From NCBI RefSeq assembly GCF_027580225.2, contig NC_073340.2, positions 36,428,001 to 36,492,000 on the forward strand: 64,000 nt of DNA. The letters run 5' to 3'. This DNA comes from Misgurnus anguillicaudatus. Lineage: Eukaryota; Chordata; Actinopteri; Cypriniformes; Cobitidae. The first letter of the stretch is position 1. The number at the start of each line of letters is the position of its first letter. Below, one piece after another: positions 25,501 through 35,672 of the stretch. The position numbers were made by a program, and so were the translations under genes. The notes beneath the pieces are model-generated. The model was not told the origin of the DNA and ran no database searches. It saw only the letters and a list, made by a program, of their open reading frames with translations.

Positions 25501-27701
25501 AGCATTGACCCATTACCCCTAACCTTTAACCCCTGTCATCTGTTTAGCTTTATTTCTTGCAGAGAGAAATTGTTAATTTGAGGAATTATGTTTTAATAAT
25601 GTGTTGATTTATATTTTTTATTTTTTGTGAAGTCTTTAAATGGGAATTGTGATGGAAAAGACAACAGCGTGTCCTGTACCTCAGACTGGACTCCATCTCC
25701 GGACTGGGTCAGTCACAACACCAACAAAACGTATACATATGTACATATGACAAACTACATTTATGTGAATTACAATTACGATAAATTGGTGCAAAAAGCA
25801 AAAAAGTCTCTAGTCACTCTTGACTGTCCTTTCTGAATAAAGGTAAAAATATATTCAGTAAACCTCCTTTAATCTGTAAAAACTTAAATCTAACGTATGT
25901 GTGCCGTCGTTCATCCATTTCTTCTTTTTTGCACTTAAAGGACTTTGCTAAAAAAGGGATGTGGCGTTTAATTGATTCTGCCAACAAAGCAATATTTCTG
26001 AATGTCCGAAAGCCAGGGTTAATCAGTTTGAAACTAATGCGTTTGATGAACGTATAATACGTGCCAGGAGATAATACGGTCAATAATATCATCTCATTTT
26101 TGATTTAGGTGGCGTTTAGCGCCTTTCTATCTGAGCTATTTATTTGTAGTGCTGTTATGTAGTATATAAAATACACTTGTCAGTGTTTTTCTTAAGAAAC
26201 ATTTTAACTACAGCATGGCAATCGCATCCAGTGTGGTCAACAGTCTTGCCTGTTCTCTTTCAGGTCCTCTCCTGGAAGAGTAAACTTCCTCTTCAGACTA
26301 TAATGAGACTGCTGCAGGTATTGGTGCCACAGGTGGAGAAAATCTGCATAGACAAGTGAGACTTTGATACACAAACACACACCACGCGTGCACCTGCTGT
26401 TAAATCTTGCCGTGTTTATGATGCGCGTTTGTTCTTTCAGGGGTTTAACTGATGAGTCTGAGATCCTGAAGTTTCTACAGCACGGGACGCTGGTGGGCTT
26501 GTTGCCGGTTCCTCATCCCATCCTCATCCGCAGGTATCAGGCCAACGAGGGCACGGCTCTGTGGTTTCGTACATACATGTGGGGCGTCATTTACTTACGG
26601 TGAGAGACACAAAATCAGTTTCTTTAAGATACTCAATGAATTCCCTCAAGAATGTATGCTAAAAGGTTTTTTATTGGTGTCATCTATATAGAATCATCTT
26701 TATTATTTATAACACAAAGATGTTTTTCCCAGCTGATAAAAGGTTAAAAATAGGAAAAAATAGGATTTGCTGTTATATGCAGGATTACAGCCATTGCATT
26801 TAGTGTTATTTCTTATATTCACATATGTGACCCTGGACCTCAAAACCAGTTGTAATCCATACAGATATATTTGTAGCAATAGCCAACAATACATTACATG
26901 GGTCAAAATTATTGATTTTTCTTTTATGCCAAAAACCATTAGGATATTAAGTAAAGATCATATTTCATGAAGACATTTTGTACATTTCATATAGTAAATA
27001 TATAAATATATGTGTATTTATCATTAGTAATGTGTGTTGCTAAGGACTTCATTTGGACAACTTTAAAGGTGACTTTCTCAATATTTACAGTTTTCTTGCA
27101 CACCCAGATTCCAATTTTTTCAAAGAGTTGTATTTATTCAAATTTCAGATGATGTATATGTCTCGATTTCAAAAATGTGACCCTTACGGCTGGTTTTGTG
27201 GTTCAGGGTCACGTATGTCTCTTTATCAGTACACTACTGGATGTATTATTTTGTTTTTACGCTCTGTCTCCCTCTACAGGACAATAAGAAAGAGACTCAA
27301 ATTAATTTGAATGCAAGCATATCACTTATACCAGGGGTAGGCAAGTTCGGTCCTAGAGAGCCGCAGTCCTGCATATTTTAGCCTAAGCACTGATAATCTA
27401 ACCTGATGTCTAAATCCTAAAGACATTGATTAGCTTTTTCAGGTGTGTTTGATTAGGGTTGGAACTAAACAATGCAGGACTGCGGCTCTGTAGGACCGAA
27501 TTGCCTACACCCGACTTATACCAAGACACTAGATTTCAAGAATAAGTTACAAAAGTTTAGCTTTGCAGAAACACATCAAAGACTTTTATATTATCATAAC
27601 TAGATACATAAAAGTTCCTGTTGTCTTATCGTTTCAGTACCGTGGATCCTCCAGTTTGGTACGACACCGATGTCAAACTCTTTGAGATCCAGAGAGTTTA
27701 A
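13538..27701 (+). CDS. hid1: HID1 domain-containing protein, copy 1 (complete exon set)
   Basis: Nineteen exons add to 2,409 nt (802 residues, close to mammalian HID1): 13538-13603, 14811-14960, 15434-15604, 17231-17344, 17444-17550, 18385-18498, 18635-18890, 19824-19880, 20079-20219, 20470-20560, 21934-22085, 22162-22240, 22855-23019, 23096-23323, 25369-25496, 25633-25707, 26264-26355, 26441-26599, 27638-27701. The protein opens MGNSDTKLNFRKAV, with Gly2 suiting N-myristoylation, and ends KLFEIQRV. HID1 is a Golgi-associated peripheral protein needed for dense-core vesicle formation. All junctions are in phase and all boundaries are GT/AG except one: after exon 5 (17,550) the intron starts GACAGA instead of GTNNNN. 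The duplicate at 44,268 reads GTCAGA there. Exon-5 skipping or read-through would both hit an early stop, so this copy may be damaged unless the base is an error or allele. Introns 5, 10, 14 and 18 carry copy-1-specific transposons. Confidence 0.93.
14151..14690. mobile_element. Nested repeat elements in hid1 intron 1
   Basis: Sequence rich in GGAAATTTCC-like words starts with TTGGTAAATTTCCATGGGAA and has imperfect inverse partners at 14,650-14,690. Inside, CTTATGCTCATCAAGCCTGG (from 14377) pairs with CAGGCTTTATGAGCATAAG (to about 14,470) as a foldback. This looks like a cyprinid MITE carrying a second element. Superfamilies were not resolved. Confidence 0.5.
16620..17010. repeat. Dispersed repeat spanning the left duplication breakpoint
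   Basis: This stretch of hid1 intron 3 (AGCATAGCTTAGCATAGCTC, then CGATATGGCTAGAACTATAC, then GCGTAATAATCAAGGAC) resembles a repeat found many times in cyprinid genomes. The tandem duplication begins inside it at 16,769, so only its right-hand part reappears at 43,488. That the breakpoint lies in repetitive DNA is suggestive, but the recombination partner cannot be seen here. Confidence 0.5.
17592..18259. mobile_element. 668-bp MITE in hid1 intron 5, copy 1 only
   Basis: TIRs AGCTGTGTCCCAATTCAAGG and its inverse CCTTGAATTGGGACACAGCT are followed by further matching inner sequence. The flanking direct repeat is ATT (17589-17591 and 18260-18262). Copy 2 has the uninterrupted site TATATCATTATATCGC near 44,300. 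A 3-bp target duplication fits the PIF/Harbinger group. The frame 17596-17835 lies within it and has no known domain. Confidence 0.85.
19018..19505. mobile_element. Remnant of a CACACCAGACG-type MITE (hid1 intron 7, copy 1)
   Basis: The left terminus is visible as TGTGCATTGACACCAGAGAGG. The copy 2 version at 45,049 keeps both ends. Here the right terminus is gone: sequence jumps to TCTTATAATCAGAGTCATC, which lies about 690 bp further on in copy 2. This copy therefore suffered a deletion, but retains internal sequence absent from copy 2. Confidence 0.6.
20589..20858. mobile_element. hAT MITE in hid1 intron 10, copy 1
   Basis: Ends TAGGGTGACCATAAATGCC and GGCATGTATGGTCACCCTA are inverted repeats flanked by the 8-bp direct repeat TCATAGCT (20581-20588 and 20859-20866), diagnostic of hAT insertion. 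It is also present in copy 2, so it predates the duplication. Confidence 0.85.
20932..21419. mobile_element. 488-bp GC-rich MITE in hid1 intron 10, copy 1 only
   Basis: Inverted ends share TTTCCACCGACTGCGGAGCG and its complement. TGA occurs immediately on both sides (20929-20931 and 21420-21422). Copy 2 has the empty site TTTTATGAGATGATGAG near 47,500. It is much more GC-rich than the intron. Frames on both strands inside it are by-products of the inverted repeats. Confidence 0.82.
23822..24646. mobile_element. 825-bp giant-palindrome MITE with TTAA duplication, copy 1 only
   Basis: TTAA (23818-23821) precedes AGGGATAGTTCG and TTAA (24647-24650) follows CGAACTATCCCT (with GGC before it). The arms match for more than 300 bp, so nearly identical 61-codon frames occur on opposite strands (23967-24152 and 24316-24501). 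The centre is about 150 bp. Copy 2 has a single TTAA at 50,253 with continuous flanks. The TTAA duplication points to piggyBac-type mobilisation. It lies in hid1 intron 14. Confidence 0.88.
24665..25076. mobile_element. GAGCCCCTAAGG element with internal ~20-21-bp tandem repeats (copy 1)
   Basis: Terminal inverted repeats are GAGCCCCTAAGGTGACAT and ATGTCACCTTAGGGGCTC. The core is a run of units of the type AAACTATCGTGTGCGCACA, including inverted versions, rich in CACGTG/GTGCGCAC palindromes. The repeat length creates spurious open frames in several phases on both strands. No target duplication was obvious. A same-length copy is at 50271-50682 and relatives lie in the otop3 introns. Confidence 0.72.
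26826..27213. mobile_element. TIR element (TGTGACCCTGGACC), hid1 intron 18, copy 1
   Basis: TGTGACCCTGGACCTCAAAA at the left and TTTTGTGGTTCAGGGTCACG at the right are inverse copies. This terminal pattern is abundant in zebrafish-like genomes. It is shared with copy 2 (52498-52885), so it predates the duplication. Confidence 0.72.
27332..27513. mobile_element. 182-bp hAT MITE in hid1 intron 18, copy 1 only
   Basis: Ends CAGGGGTAGGCAAGTTCGGT and ACCGAATTGCCTACACCCG, with inner TCCTGCA/TGCAGGA pairing. The 8-bp direct repeat ACTTATAC flanks it (27324-27331 and 27514-27521). It is absent from copy 2, where the adjoining ~37 bp is also inverted. Confidence 0.85.
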
Positions 27702-29044
27702 AGACATGAAGACCACTCAAAACAACTCCCATTGTAAATAAAATGAACTAAGATAAATGTAATCACAACATCAGGAAATCTTTTGTAAACCGTGCTTGTA
27801 CAGCATATTATTTTTGTTTTATAATCTTTATGACTGCTGTCCTGGAATTTATTATATATGAAGAGTCTGTTTCCAAAACGAGATAAATGCGTTTTTTTTT
27901 AGTTTTTTATTTCATTTAATATCAATCAAACTGCAGTTGCTTTGTTTTGATTTAAACCTTCATAACAAAAATACAGCTAAGTAGCACAATAAAAACATGA
28001 TTACATAATAATAAACATGTTTTGACAAAAAAAATAAAAACTGAGTTATCTTGTTTTAGAACCAAACTCTTCAAATGTAACTGCAAAAAAAAATTTTTAA
28101 TTAGTATTTTGTTCTGTTTTACAGTAAAACATCTAAACATCCTTAAAGAACCTAGAAGGTGTAAGATGATGATTTAAGAAGAAAAAGTTTTGTTTTGTTT
28201 TATGAATTTACGGTTAAACATTTCTGTATAAATTACAGTATTACTGACAGTTTTACAGTAACTTACTGTAGATTTAAATTTTATGTTGTTTACTGCCAGC
28301 GGTTTGTTTAGGGTTGAATGAACATTAGGCATTAACAGGTCTTTATATTTGCAGGGTATAGCTGTAAAGTAACAGCCTCATGCAAAGCATTTTGGGAACC
28401 AAGATCTAAAGGAAAAAACTGAAAAAGGTTGATGAGGATTTCTGGTTCCCAGAATGCTTTGCATGAGGCTGTTATTTTGTTGTTTTATTCTGTAAGGATT
28501 TGTTCGTGTTTGTTGTCCATTTGGCTTTGAACGGGCTGTTGCCCAGTGATAGCATGTGAAGTTAAATCTACAGTAAGTTACTGACACATAGCTGCATAAC
28601 TAGATTTTTATAGTGGAAGACCCTTTGTTGGAAAACAGTGTTTGCTTCATTTAAGACCAAGTAGTTTGCTAGCAAAAAAACTAAAAAATACAGATTTAGA
28701 TTTTTTTGTTGAAAAATAATAAAACTTATATTCATTTAATTTAACAACATGTGATATCAGAACCCAACTTTGAGGTCTGTAGTGTGGTTTGCTTAAAAAT
28801 GCATAATATCTTAATTACAAAGAAAATCACAAATACAATCATGGATAAATAATAAAACAACATTTAAAAATAAACACAAGTTTCAAGAACAAATTCTTGT
28901 TTCAATATTGTTTGTTACGCTTTGAGAATAAATCAGATATGAAATGGCAGTAGGTCAGCGAACAATTGTGTTTGTCAAAGGAAACTACTGTAGATAATGT
29001 ATCAGATACCGGTATGTATCAGAATCTATGTTTCGAGTCTGTGG
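27702..29044. other. 3' UTR of hid1 and convergent spacer to otop3
   Basis: AATAAA at 27737-27742 lies 36 bp after the hid1 stop. The spacer also holds an inverted-repeat element at about 28207-28612 (TTACAGTAACTTACTGTAG versus CTACAGTAAGTTACTGACA), with inner inverted copies of CAAAGCATT(C/T)TGGGAACC. hid1 and otop3 are transcribed towards each other here. Confidence 0.6.
27737..27742 (+). terminator. hid1 polyadenylation signal, copy 1
   Basis: Canonical AATAAA a few tens of bases after the hid1 stop codon, conserved in copy 2. Confidence 0.6.
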
Positions 29045-32000
29045 TCAGGCAGATATTAGGATCTCCATCAGGACACCAACAGAGTGCATACGGTAAAACA
29101 CGGTAAGTGGTTGACACAGGTTAACCAGAATAAACCAGGCTGAAAATCCGTAGAACTTCTTCCCGACTCCGTTCTCAAACTGAGGATGAGCTCCAAACGC
29201 TGAGATGACCCAGAGCTGCACAGACGGATTAAACAACACTGATTATACTAAATCAATGTCTTTATATCCCCTGATGAATGTAGTTTCATGTTTGATGTCT
29301 CAAAGACCATATCTAATGTGTCAGGTAAATTTACAGGTATGATGAAGAAATGCAGTAGTCTGTGCTTTTACCAAAATCAGTTTATCAAATCAAAAAAGTG
29401 CAGATCTGTGGTGGTTATCCATTCATTTTTAAAACCGGTCAAAATGTCACTTGTTGAATAACATTTAAGGCAGTATTAAACTTATCATGAAAATTATATA
29501 ATGAATTTTTACCCATACTTATATTTCGTATGTCAATGTTTGGTTAACTTTTTAAAGGGGACATATCATGAAAATCAGACTTTTCATGTTTAAGTGCTAA
29601 TTGAATCCGCAATGCTTTTGTTAATCTAGAAAATGTGAAAGAGATAACTTAGTTTTGGTTATCCATTCTCTGCAAGCATGTAAAAAAATAGGTCATTGAA
29701 ATTTGTCTCCCCTTGTGATGTCAGAAGAGGATCTTATTAATATCGCCCCTTAATCTGCACTATCCAACCACGACACTGACATTTAGTGCAGAGATCAACT
29801 CGTTTGAATTTTAAAAAACAACATTTTTGCCCGCACCTACAAAGTGGCAATTTTAACATGTTATAATAAATGATCTCTATGATATTTTGAGCTAAAACTT
29901 CACATATGTATTCTGGGGACACCAAAGATTTATTTTACATCTTAAAAAGTCTCGTGAAATGTACCCTTTAAAGCATTTTGTATTATTTTCCCTAGTTAAG
30001 TAATTGAAAATTTCAGAATAATCATATACATAATGCTGTTTCTTTCTCATAAATCTGCATACACAACTTGAAATAAATCGTAAATGTTTTTTGAAGAGCC
30101 GTTCGTTTCTCCATTTGTTTGGTATCATTGCTTCTGGTTTGTGTTTTTTAAATTACACTGTAAAAAAATCCGAAGAAATTACAATGTTATTGCAGCTGGG
30201 TTGCCGGTAATTTACCGTAGATTTAAATTTGTTATTTACTGGCAAGAGTTTGTTCAAAGTTAAATAAATGTTAAATATTAACAAGTTTTTATCTTTACAG
30301 AATAAAACTATACAATAACAGCCTCGTGCAAAGCATTCTGGGAACCAGAAATCATCATCAACCTTTTTCCGTTTTTTTGCTTCAGATTTTGTTTCCCAGA
30401 ATGTTTTGCTTGATGCTGTTTTTTTAGTTTTACTCTGTAAAGACAAACAAATTTAAATCTACAGTAAGTTACCGGCAACCCAGCTGCTATTTCTACGGAT
30501 TTTTTACAGTGGAATTCTTACAAAGTATGTTGTCTCACAAAAAGTGTGTCCTTTATATGTCAAATCCATAACACATGCATGTTTCCCTAATTTTAAATAG
30601 AAAACATGGGTATAGACTGATATTTTTTTTTAAGTCTGTCATCAGGGGTTTAGGAAAATACAAACAGATGGTTCAATATATTGGTAATAAACCCTACTGA
30701 AAAAACAGCTAAAAGCTGGTGTTAAAAGCTGGTTTAGCTGTGTTTTGGACAATTTTTAAGCTGGACTTAGCAGGTCTGGCTGGAAGACCAGCTGACCCAC
30801 CAGCTTTGCCAGGCTGGCATTACAAGTTTTGACTGCAAATGTCAAAACTTGTATTTGCATACAACTTGGTTTGAATTTTACACTTTGAGTCCAACAAATC
30901 CAACATCTTCAATCACTTTGAAGTGATGATAACAGCATACAGAAATCTTTCAGTTCTTACCATGATGTTGGACATGATAAGAAAGGCTGCGATCTCTTTA
31001 ATAATCCTCCTGTTCCTGTAATGATGATCACGGGTCTCCTCACAGTCAGTAGTTTTGTCAGGTGTGTTGTTGCCTTCCTCAAACAGGACGTTACCTGCTG
31101 TTGTGTCCACGACTTTCTCACCATGCTCTCCTTTCTCCTTATGAACATGAATGATGACTCTCAGTATCTCAGATGTACAGTAAACACTTATGTTAAATGT
31201 TTTCAATGGTACAAAGATCTGCTACAAGATTTACAGCTCTGGAAAAAATGAAGAGACCACTTCAGTTTAATCTTTAAGGAACATTTAGGCAATCCAGTTT
31301 AGTGTCCGCTAACTTGAGGACTAAAATAAGAGCAATGTGAAAGACTAAAAACATGGGACACATGAAATCCCTGGTTTCAAATTAATAAAAATGTTTGACT
31401 CCTCTTAAATTAAAGTAAAAAACATGAGTAACACTTTATGGTAAGGGAATTATCATGAATTATCAGAAACTATCTAATTTTTTATTCAACATTATTGTGT
31501 TATTTAAAATTGAATATTAACTTGTTTTCTTTGCAGTCCTTAAGATCTGAAAAGATTGCAAGTTTTGCATTATTTTGACCAGTTTGTCCAGTTTTCATTT
31601 TTGGCAAATACAGTATGATATTTAGGAGAAATATTGTCACAGAATGCAATAAAAATTATTGTTTAATTTAAACATGTACCTGTCAGTAATTATTCAGAAA
31701 AACTGAAAATAATTGTGGAGTTGTCTCCTAAAGATTTTTATCCAGAGCTGTACAGTATTTTGCTGACCCGTAAATAAACAAACCTTATTTGTAACATTTG
31801 TTTCTCTCTGGCCTGTCTCTGTTTTTTTACAGCTGGAGTCTTTATGCGGTTGGTTGGCGTGTGATTGCAGTCTTTGGATGATAAACACATTCTGCATCGG
31901 GAGCTCCAGCAGGCTGAGAATGGAGAACGTCATGTCCATGTTTCCCATGATGCCGTTGGGCCCCAGGGACAACCCGGCTACTACAGATAAGTACGAGAGA

Positions 32001-35000
32001 GAGAGCTGCCCCAATGCTGCACCCAACAGCAGCACCACATCTAGACTGCGAGTGGGATTTTTAACCTGTTGTGTCACATCCTCACTGCTGTGCCCGTCAC
32101 CCATCTTCTGGGTTGTGTGGATTACTGTGCCCGCAAAAGTGCTCAGCACCATGACGGGAATCAAACCCAGGTGGAAACCATAAAACAGCAGGAAGGCGGT
32201 GTTACGTTGGGCCTGCTGGTCAACAAACACCTGGTACAGCACAAACACGGTGACACCCGTCAGCAGCACCAGTAAACCCAGTACAGGACCCAGCAGAACC
32301 CCACCATCATGTAATCTGTGCAGCGTGATCTTCTGGGTCTGATGTCCGCCCGTCACACGACGGCCAACGTTCTTCCACATCACGTACAGCATACAGCCAG
32401 CCATAAGACAGAACTCCAGGTTAAACGGATACAAAACTGCACAACTTTTCTGCAGCACCACACACGCACGCTGAGCACACCGGCAGAGACTGCTATTGCC
32501 CAAATCTGAAATTGTGTATATGAGTTAATCTTACTATGCATTGAGCCCCTAAGGTGACATTGGAGTAAAAAAATCTAAAGCTTAGTTTCATGTGCTCACA
32601 CGAAACCTTCATGTGCAAGATTTTTTTTTTAAATCAGTTTCGCGTGCTAACATGAAATTATCCCGCGCGCACACAAAACGAAACTTTATTTAATTTTTGC
32701 TCCATGTCCCCTTAGGGTCTCTGTACATTACAGATTTGACATGTGAAATTAATTACATAGCCTACTATGACTTCGTAAAGCAACATTTTTAAAAGAGTAG
32801 TTTTAGAGCATTTTTCATCTTTATTAATGTTAGTTGCAACTTTGGTGTTAAAAAGATTTTTTCCAAAACATTTAAGACAGCAAATCATTTTTTACAGTAT
32901 AAATGCTAAAGTTAACATAAAAAAGAATAATAAATGCTGTCAATTGTTAGTTTATGTTAGCCAATGCATTTACTAATGTTAACAATACAACTTAAAAATG
33001 TTATGCTATATCTTTAAAGGCGGATTTATAGATTTTCAAAATGCACTGTAAAAAAAATTCCTTGTTGCATATAGGCCTACATTTTTAACTTCAATCAACT
33101 TGAATTTACAATTCATTTCAACTTTCTTGACTAGTGAGGAGCCGCATTAAATGATAAAAATAAAGTTACAAAAAAAAGTTAAAAGTTGGATCAACATGAA
33201 AATTTACTTCAATTATTTACACTTAAAAGTGTTTTCAACTTAAAATGTCACTTTAGTTTCACTTTAGATGAAAATTTTAGGGTGAAAAAATATATTACTG
33301 TAAAAAAAAGTTTCTGCAACACGAAGTTAAAAACAACTTGGTTTTGTAAATCAAATCAGCCTCCTATTTTAAGTTTTGGCTTAAAAATGTTGACATAACT
33401 TATAAATTCAAGTTGAAATTGTTTAACTTAATTGCTTAAGTTCAAGTAACATAAAAATATGTGTTGATTTGACAAAAATGTTTTTTACAGTGTACTTTCA
33501 CTTTATACAGTGTAGCTTTATTTTTTTAATTTAAATTCCTCAGAGGAATGGTCAAGTGAAACTTTTGCGTGCTCAACTGAAACTATCATGTGAGTACGTG
33601 AAATTTTACATGCGTACGCGGTAGTTTCACGTGGGCACACATAGTTTCATGTGCGCGCACGATAGTTTCACTTGAGCAGGCGAAACCAAACTTTATTTCA
33701 TTTTTGCTCCATGAAAATGTGAAAATGTCCCCTTTTTCACGTGTGCACATGATAGTTTCACGTGCACACGCGATAGTTTCACGTGCAGAATTTTATTTTT
33801 ACGTTTAGTGTGCGCACGTGAAACTATACTTAAAAAAAACTGAAAACGTGAGCACATGAAATTGAACTTTACATTTTTTTGCTCCAATGTCACCTTAGGG
33901 GCTCGGTGCTACGCTGTAACTTCACTAAATTTAAGTATTATGTAATAATGATAAGTAAATATTAAGAAATATTAAATTACAACAGAATCATATTAATTCA
34001 TTGAAGTTTCCCAATTGCTGCACAACAACAATGGCCCTTATATTTGTATGAACGCTTCAGTGCATTCATAAATTGCTCTGATGAAGCATGTTAAATTTGA
34101 GGACCTGAAAGGGTTAATCTACCTGTGTTGTTTTTGTCACCTAGAGGTATAATCTGGTTCCCCATCTCGATCTCCAGATGAATGGCATCCTGTGTGACCG
34201 CTCGAAACCACAGTAACACATCTGTGCTTAAAGTCAGCATCAATCCAAACCTATATTACAATAAAAACATAATTTAAATAAAAAAATATTTACCTAAATA
34301 TAGGAATATAAATCTTTAAATTTATGTTTTTTTTTTCAAACAATCAAAAGCATAGAGGTTTATTTGTATGTCCAGTACCTGGTGAGCATTGTGTGTTTGT
34401 CAATACAGTCTTTAGAATGAGCCCACAGTAAATATGCCTGTAAGAAATGAGATCAGAACGCTGGTACAGTGATATGTAGTGATATGAGCAGGTCAGCTTA
34501 CAAAACACACAAGTTGATCAAAAACAAACAGTGAAACTACAAAACAGAACCCATTACACAACAACATGTATGTGCGACGATGAGGTCACAGAGTTTAGGT
34601 TAATGTTTGTTGTACTCACCTGAATGAACAGAAATGGTGTCTCAATGAAGGGTAATAAAAGTTTACCAATCGAGCGGCATGAGGTCATGAAAATGTTGTA
34701 ACCCATCATGAAGACACACAGTAACAAACTGGACCCCGCAAAAAATAACAGGACCCCTGGGACACAAACACACACAAACATACTCAACTTTACATATTAA
34801 CAATTTCAAAAGTTGTGTCAACTATTCACAGGTCAAAACTTAAAATAGTAGGTTGAATTGACCAAGTTGTTTTAACTTTATGCTGCATTTGTTTACAGTG
34901 TGGTCAAAAATATTGCCATCATTTTGAGCAGGAAAATAAAATAAAAATGTCATTCAAAAACTTGTAAGTGAGGGATCTCGTTGTATAAAAATGTTTTATA

Positions 35001-35672
35001 AAGTTTATACGTCCAAATATAAGAAATCTCACAGAGCGGGAAAACACATCCCACAGCTACTGACTGATATTTCCATGACTTTGTTGACATGTTGTTTGTG
35101 ATTGTGAATTACCATATTGAAGATTTCATACACAAAGAGCTATTATGAAAATCTTCCCAATTAAATATTTCGAGACCTTTTTGTCCATGCAAACTAAAAC
35201 ATTTCCATGACTTGTAAAAATGTTATTAAGATAAGCGGTTATTTGGAGGTTATGATCAGCACACAGTGATGATGGTGTAATGATGATGAAGGATATCTGT
35301 ACCTGTGACTGTAGCACCCCCTGCATGATGGTCAGTATAGGGGATGATACCCGGCAGTCTACGAGCCCACAGCAGAAACCAAAGCATCCATATCATGCTC
35401 AGTACCATCAGTATCAACACAAACACCTCAGGCTCCAAAAAAACTTCTCCGAGCTGGAAAGCATCTCCTGTCACCAGACAGCCACCAAAGAGAACCAGAT
35501 TGAGTCCCAGCAGTCCAGAGATGAGTCCACGTCCACTGGGAACCAACAGCATTGCACGCGTCAAACCATTAGTGCCATGCACAGATGACACCGCTGGGTT
35601 CTGATCACGGTCCAGATCTGTTGTACGATCAACAGGTTTGGACGATAAATTTATCACAGAGTTTTCCACCAT
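29045..35672 (-). CDS. otop3: Otopetrin-3-like proton channel, copy 1
   Basis: Seven exons in phase, 1,794 nt, 597 residues: 35303-35672, 34620-34756, 34379-34437, 34123-34250, 31784-32505, 30961-31167, 29045-29215. All boundaries are GT/AG; the acceptor of exon 6 (31,167) is the least certain. Otopetrins are multi-pass (12 TM) dimeric proton channels used in acid sensing and otoconia biology. Family marks include LYPFNLEFC and VMWKNVGRR (exon 5), VKNPTRSLDVVLLLGAALGQ (exon 5), and the C-terminal FGAHPQFENG and VFYRMHSVG. The SGLLGLNLVLFGG first membrane segment, the FENG motif and the position beside hid1 favour otop3 over otop2. Introns hold several MITEs. An intact duplicate lies at 54603-61212. 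Confidence 0.92.
29556..29967. mobile_element. TTAA-flanked AGGGGACATATCATG repeat, otop3 intron 6, copy 1
   Basis: TTAA precedes AGGGGACATATCATG at the left and follows AATGTACCCT at the right. This is a family seen very often in cyprinid introns. The internal sequence is non-coding. The element is shared with copy 2 (55113-55525). Confidence 0.65.
30156..30511. mobile_element. CACTGTAAAAAA MITE, otop3 intron 6, copy 1
   Basis: Starts CACTGTAAAAAAATCCG and ends CGGATTTTTTACAGTG. Inner GCAGCTGGGTTGCCGGTAA is matched by TTACCGGCAACCCAGCTGC. The copy 2 counterpart is longer by roughly 55 bp, which indicates an internal deletion here. Confidence 0.75.
30698..30826. repeat. AGCTGG-rich short repeat, copy 1
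   Basis: Multiple AGCTGGT/ACCAGCT words (AAAGCTGGTTTAGCTG, GGAAGACCAGCTGACCCACC) form a locally self-complementary repeat typical of cyprinid introns. The counterpart is at about 56316-56432. Confidence 0.55.
31232..31752. mobile_element. TACAGCTCTGGAAAAA element, otop3 intron 5, copy 1
   Basis: TACAGCTCTGGAAAAAATGA at one end and TTTTTATCCAGAGCTGTA at the other are inverted repeats, with GAGACCACTTCAG and GTTGTCTCC as inner partners. It is non-coding and resembles Tc1-group non-autonomous elements. It abuts the exon 6 acceptor region. Confidence 0.65.
32543..32721. mobile_element. Short GAGCCCCTAAGG element, otop3 intron 4, copy 1
   Basis: The left end GAGCCCCTAAGGTGACAT is identical to the element at 24665. 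The right end is a degenerate inverse (ATGTCCCCTTAGGGTCTC). Internal words such as CGTGCTAACATGAAATTATC are reduced versions of the ~20-bp repeat. It begins 38 bp outside otop3 exon 5. Confidence 0.6.
33044..33492. mobile_element. CACTGTAAAAAA MITE, otop3 intron 4, copy 1
   Basis: Bounded by CACTGTAAAAAAAATTCC and GTTTTTTACAGTG. The inside has repeated ACTTAAA/TTTAAGT and CAACTTGAATT/AATTCAAGTTG words. It is non-coding and matches 58624-59071 almost base for base. Confidence 0.7.
33552..33904. repeat. GTGCGCAC-type tandem repeat block ending in a GGGGCTC terminus, copy 1
   Basis: Repeated units such as GATAGTTTCACGTGCACAC continue to GTCACCTTAGGGGCTC at 33,904, the right terminus of the GAGCCCC family. 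No matching left terminus was seen next to it. Either this is a truncated second element, or 32543-33904 is one large element disrupted by other insertions. Confidence 0.5.

Noticed and set aside
31854..32275. Plus-strand frames of 109 and 68 codons duplicated exactly at 57,435-57,856
   Set aside because: They are antisense shadows of otop3 exon 5, preserved only because the exon is identical in both copies.
35280..35604. Plus-strand frames of 102 and 86 codons near 35.3-35.6 kb and their copies at 60.8-61.1 kb
   Set aside because: Antisense to otop3 exon 1. Codon changes between copies make sense on the minus strand.
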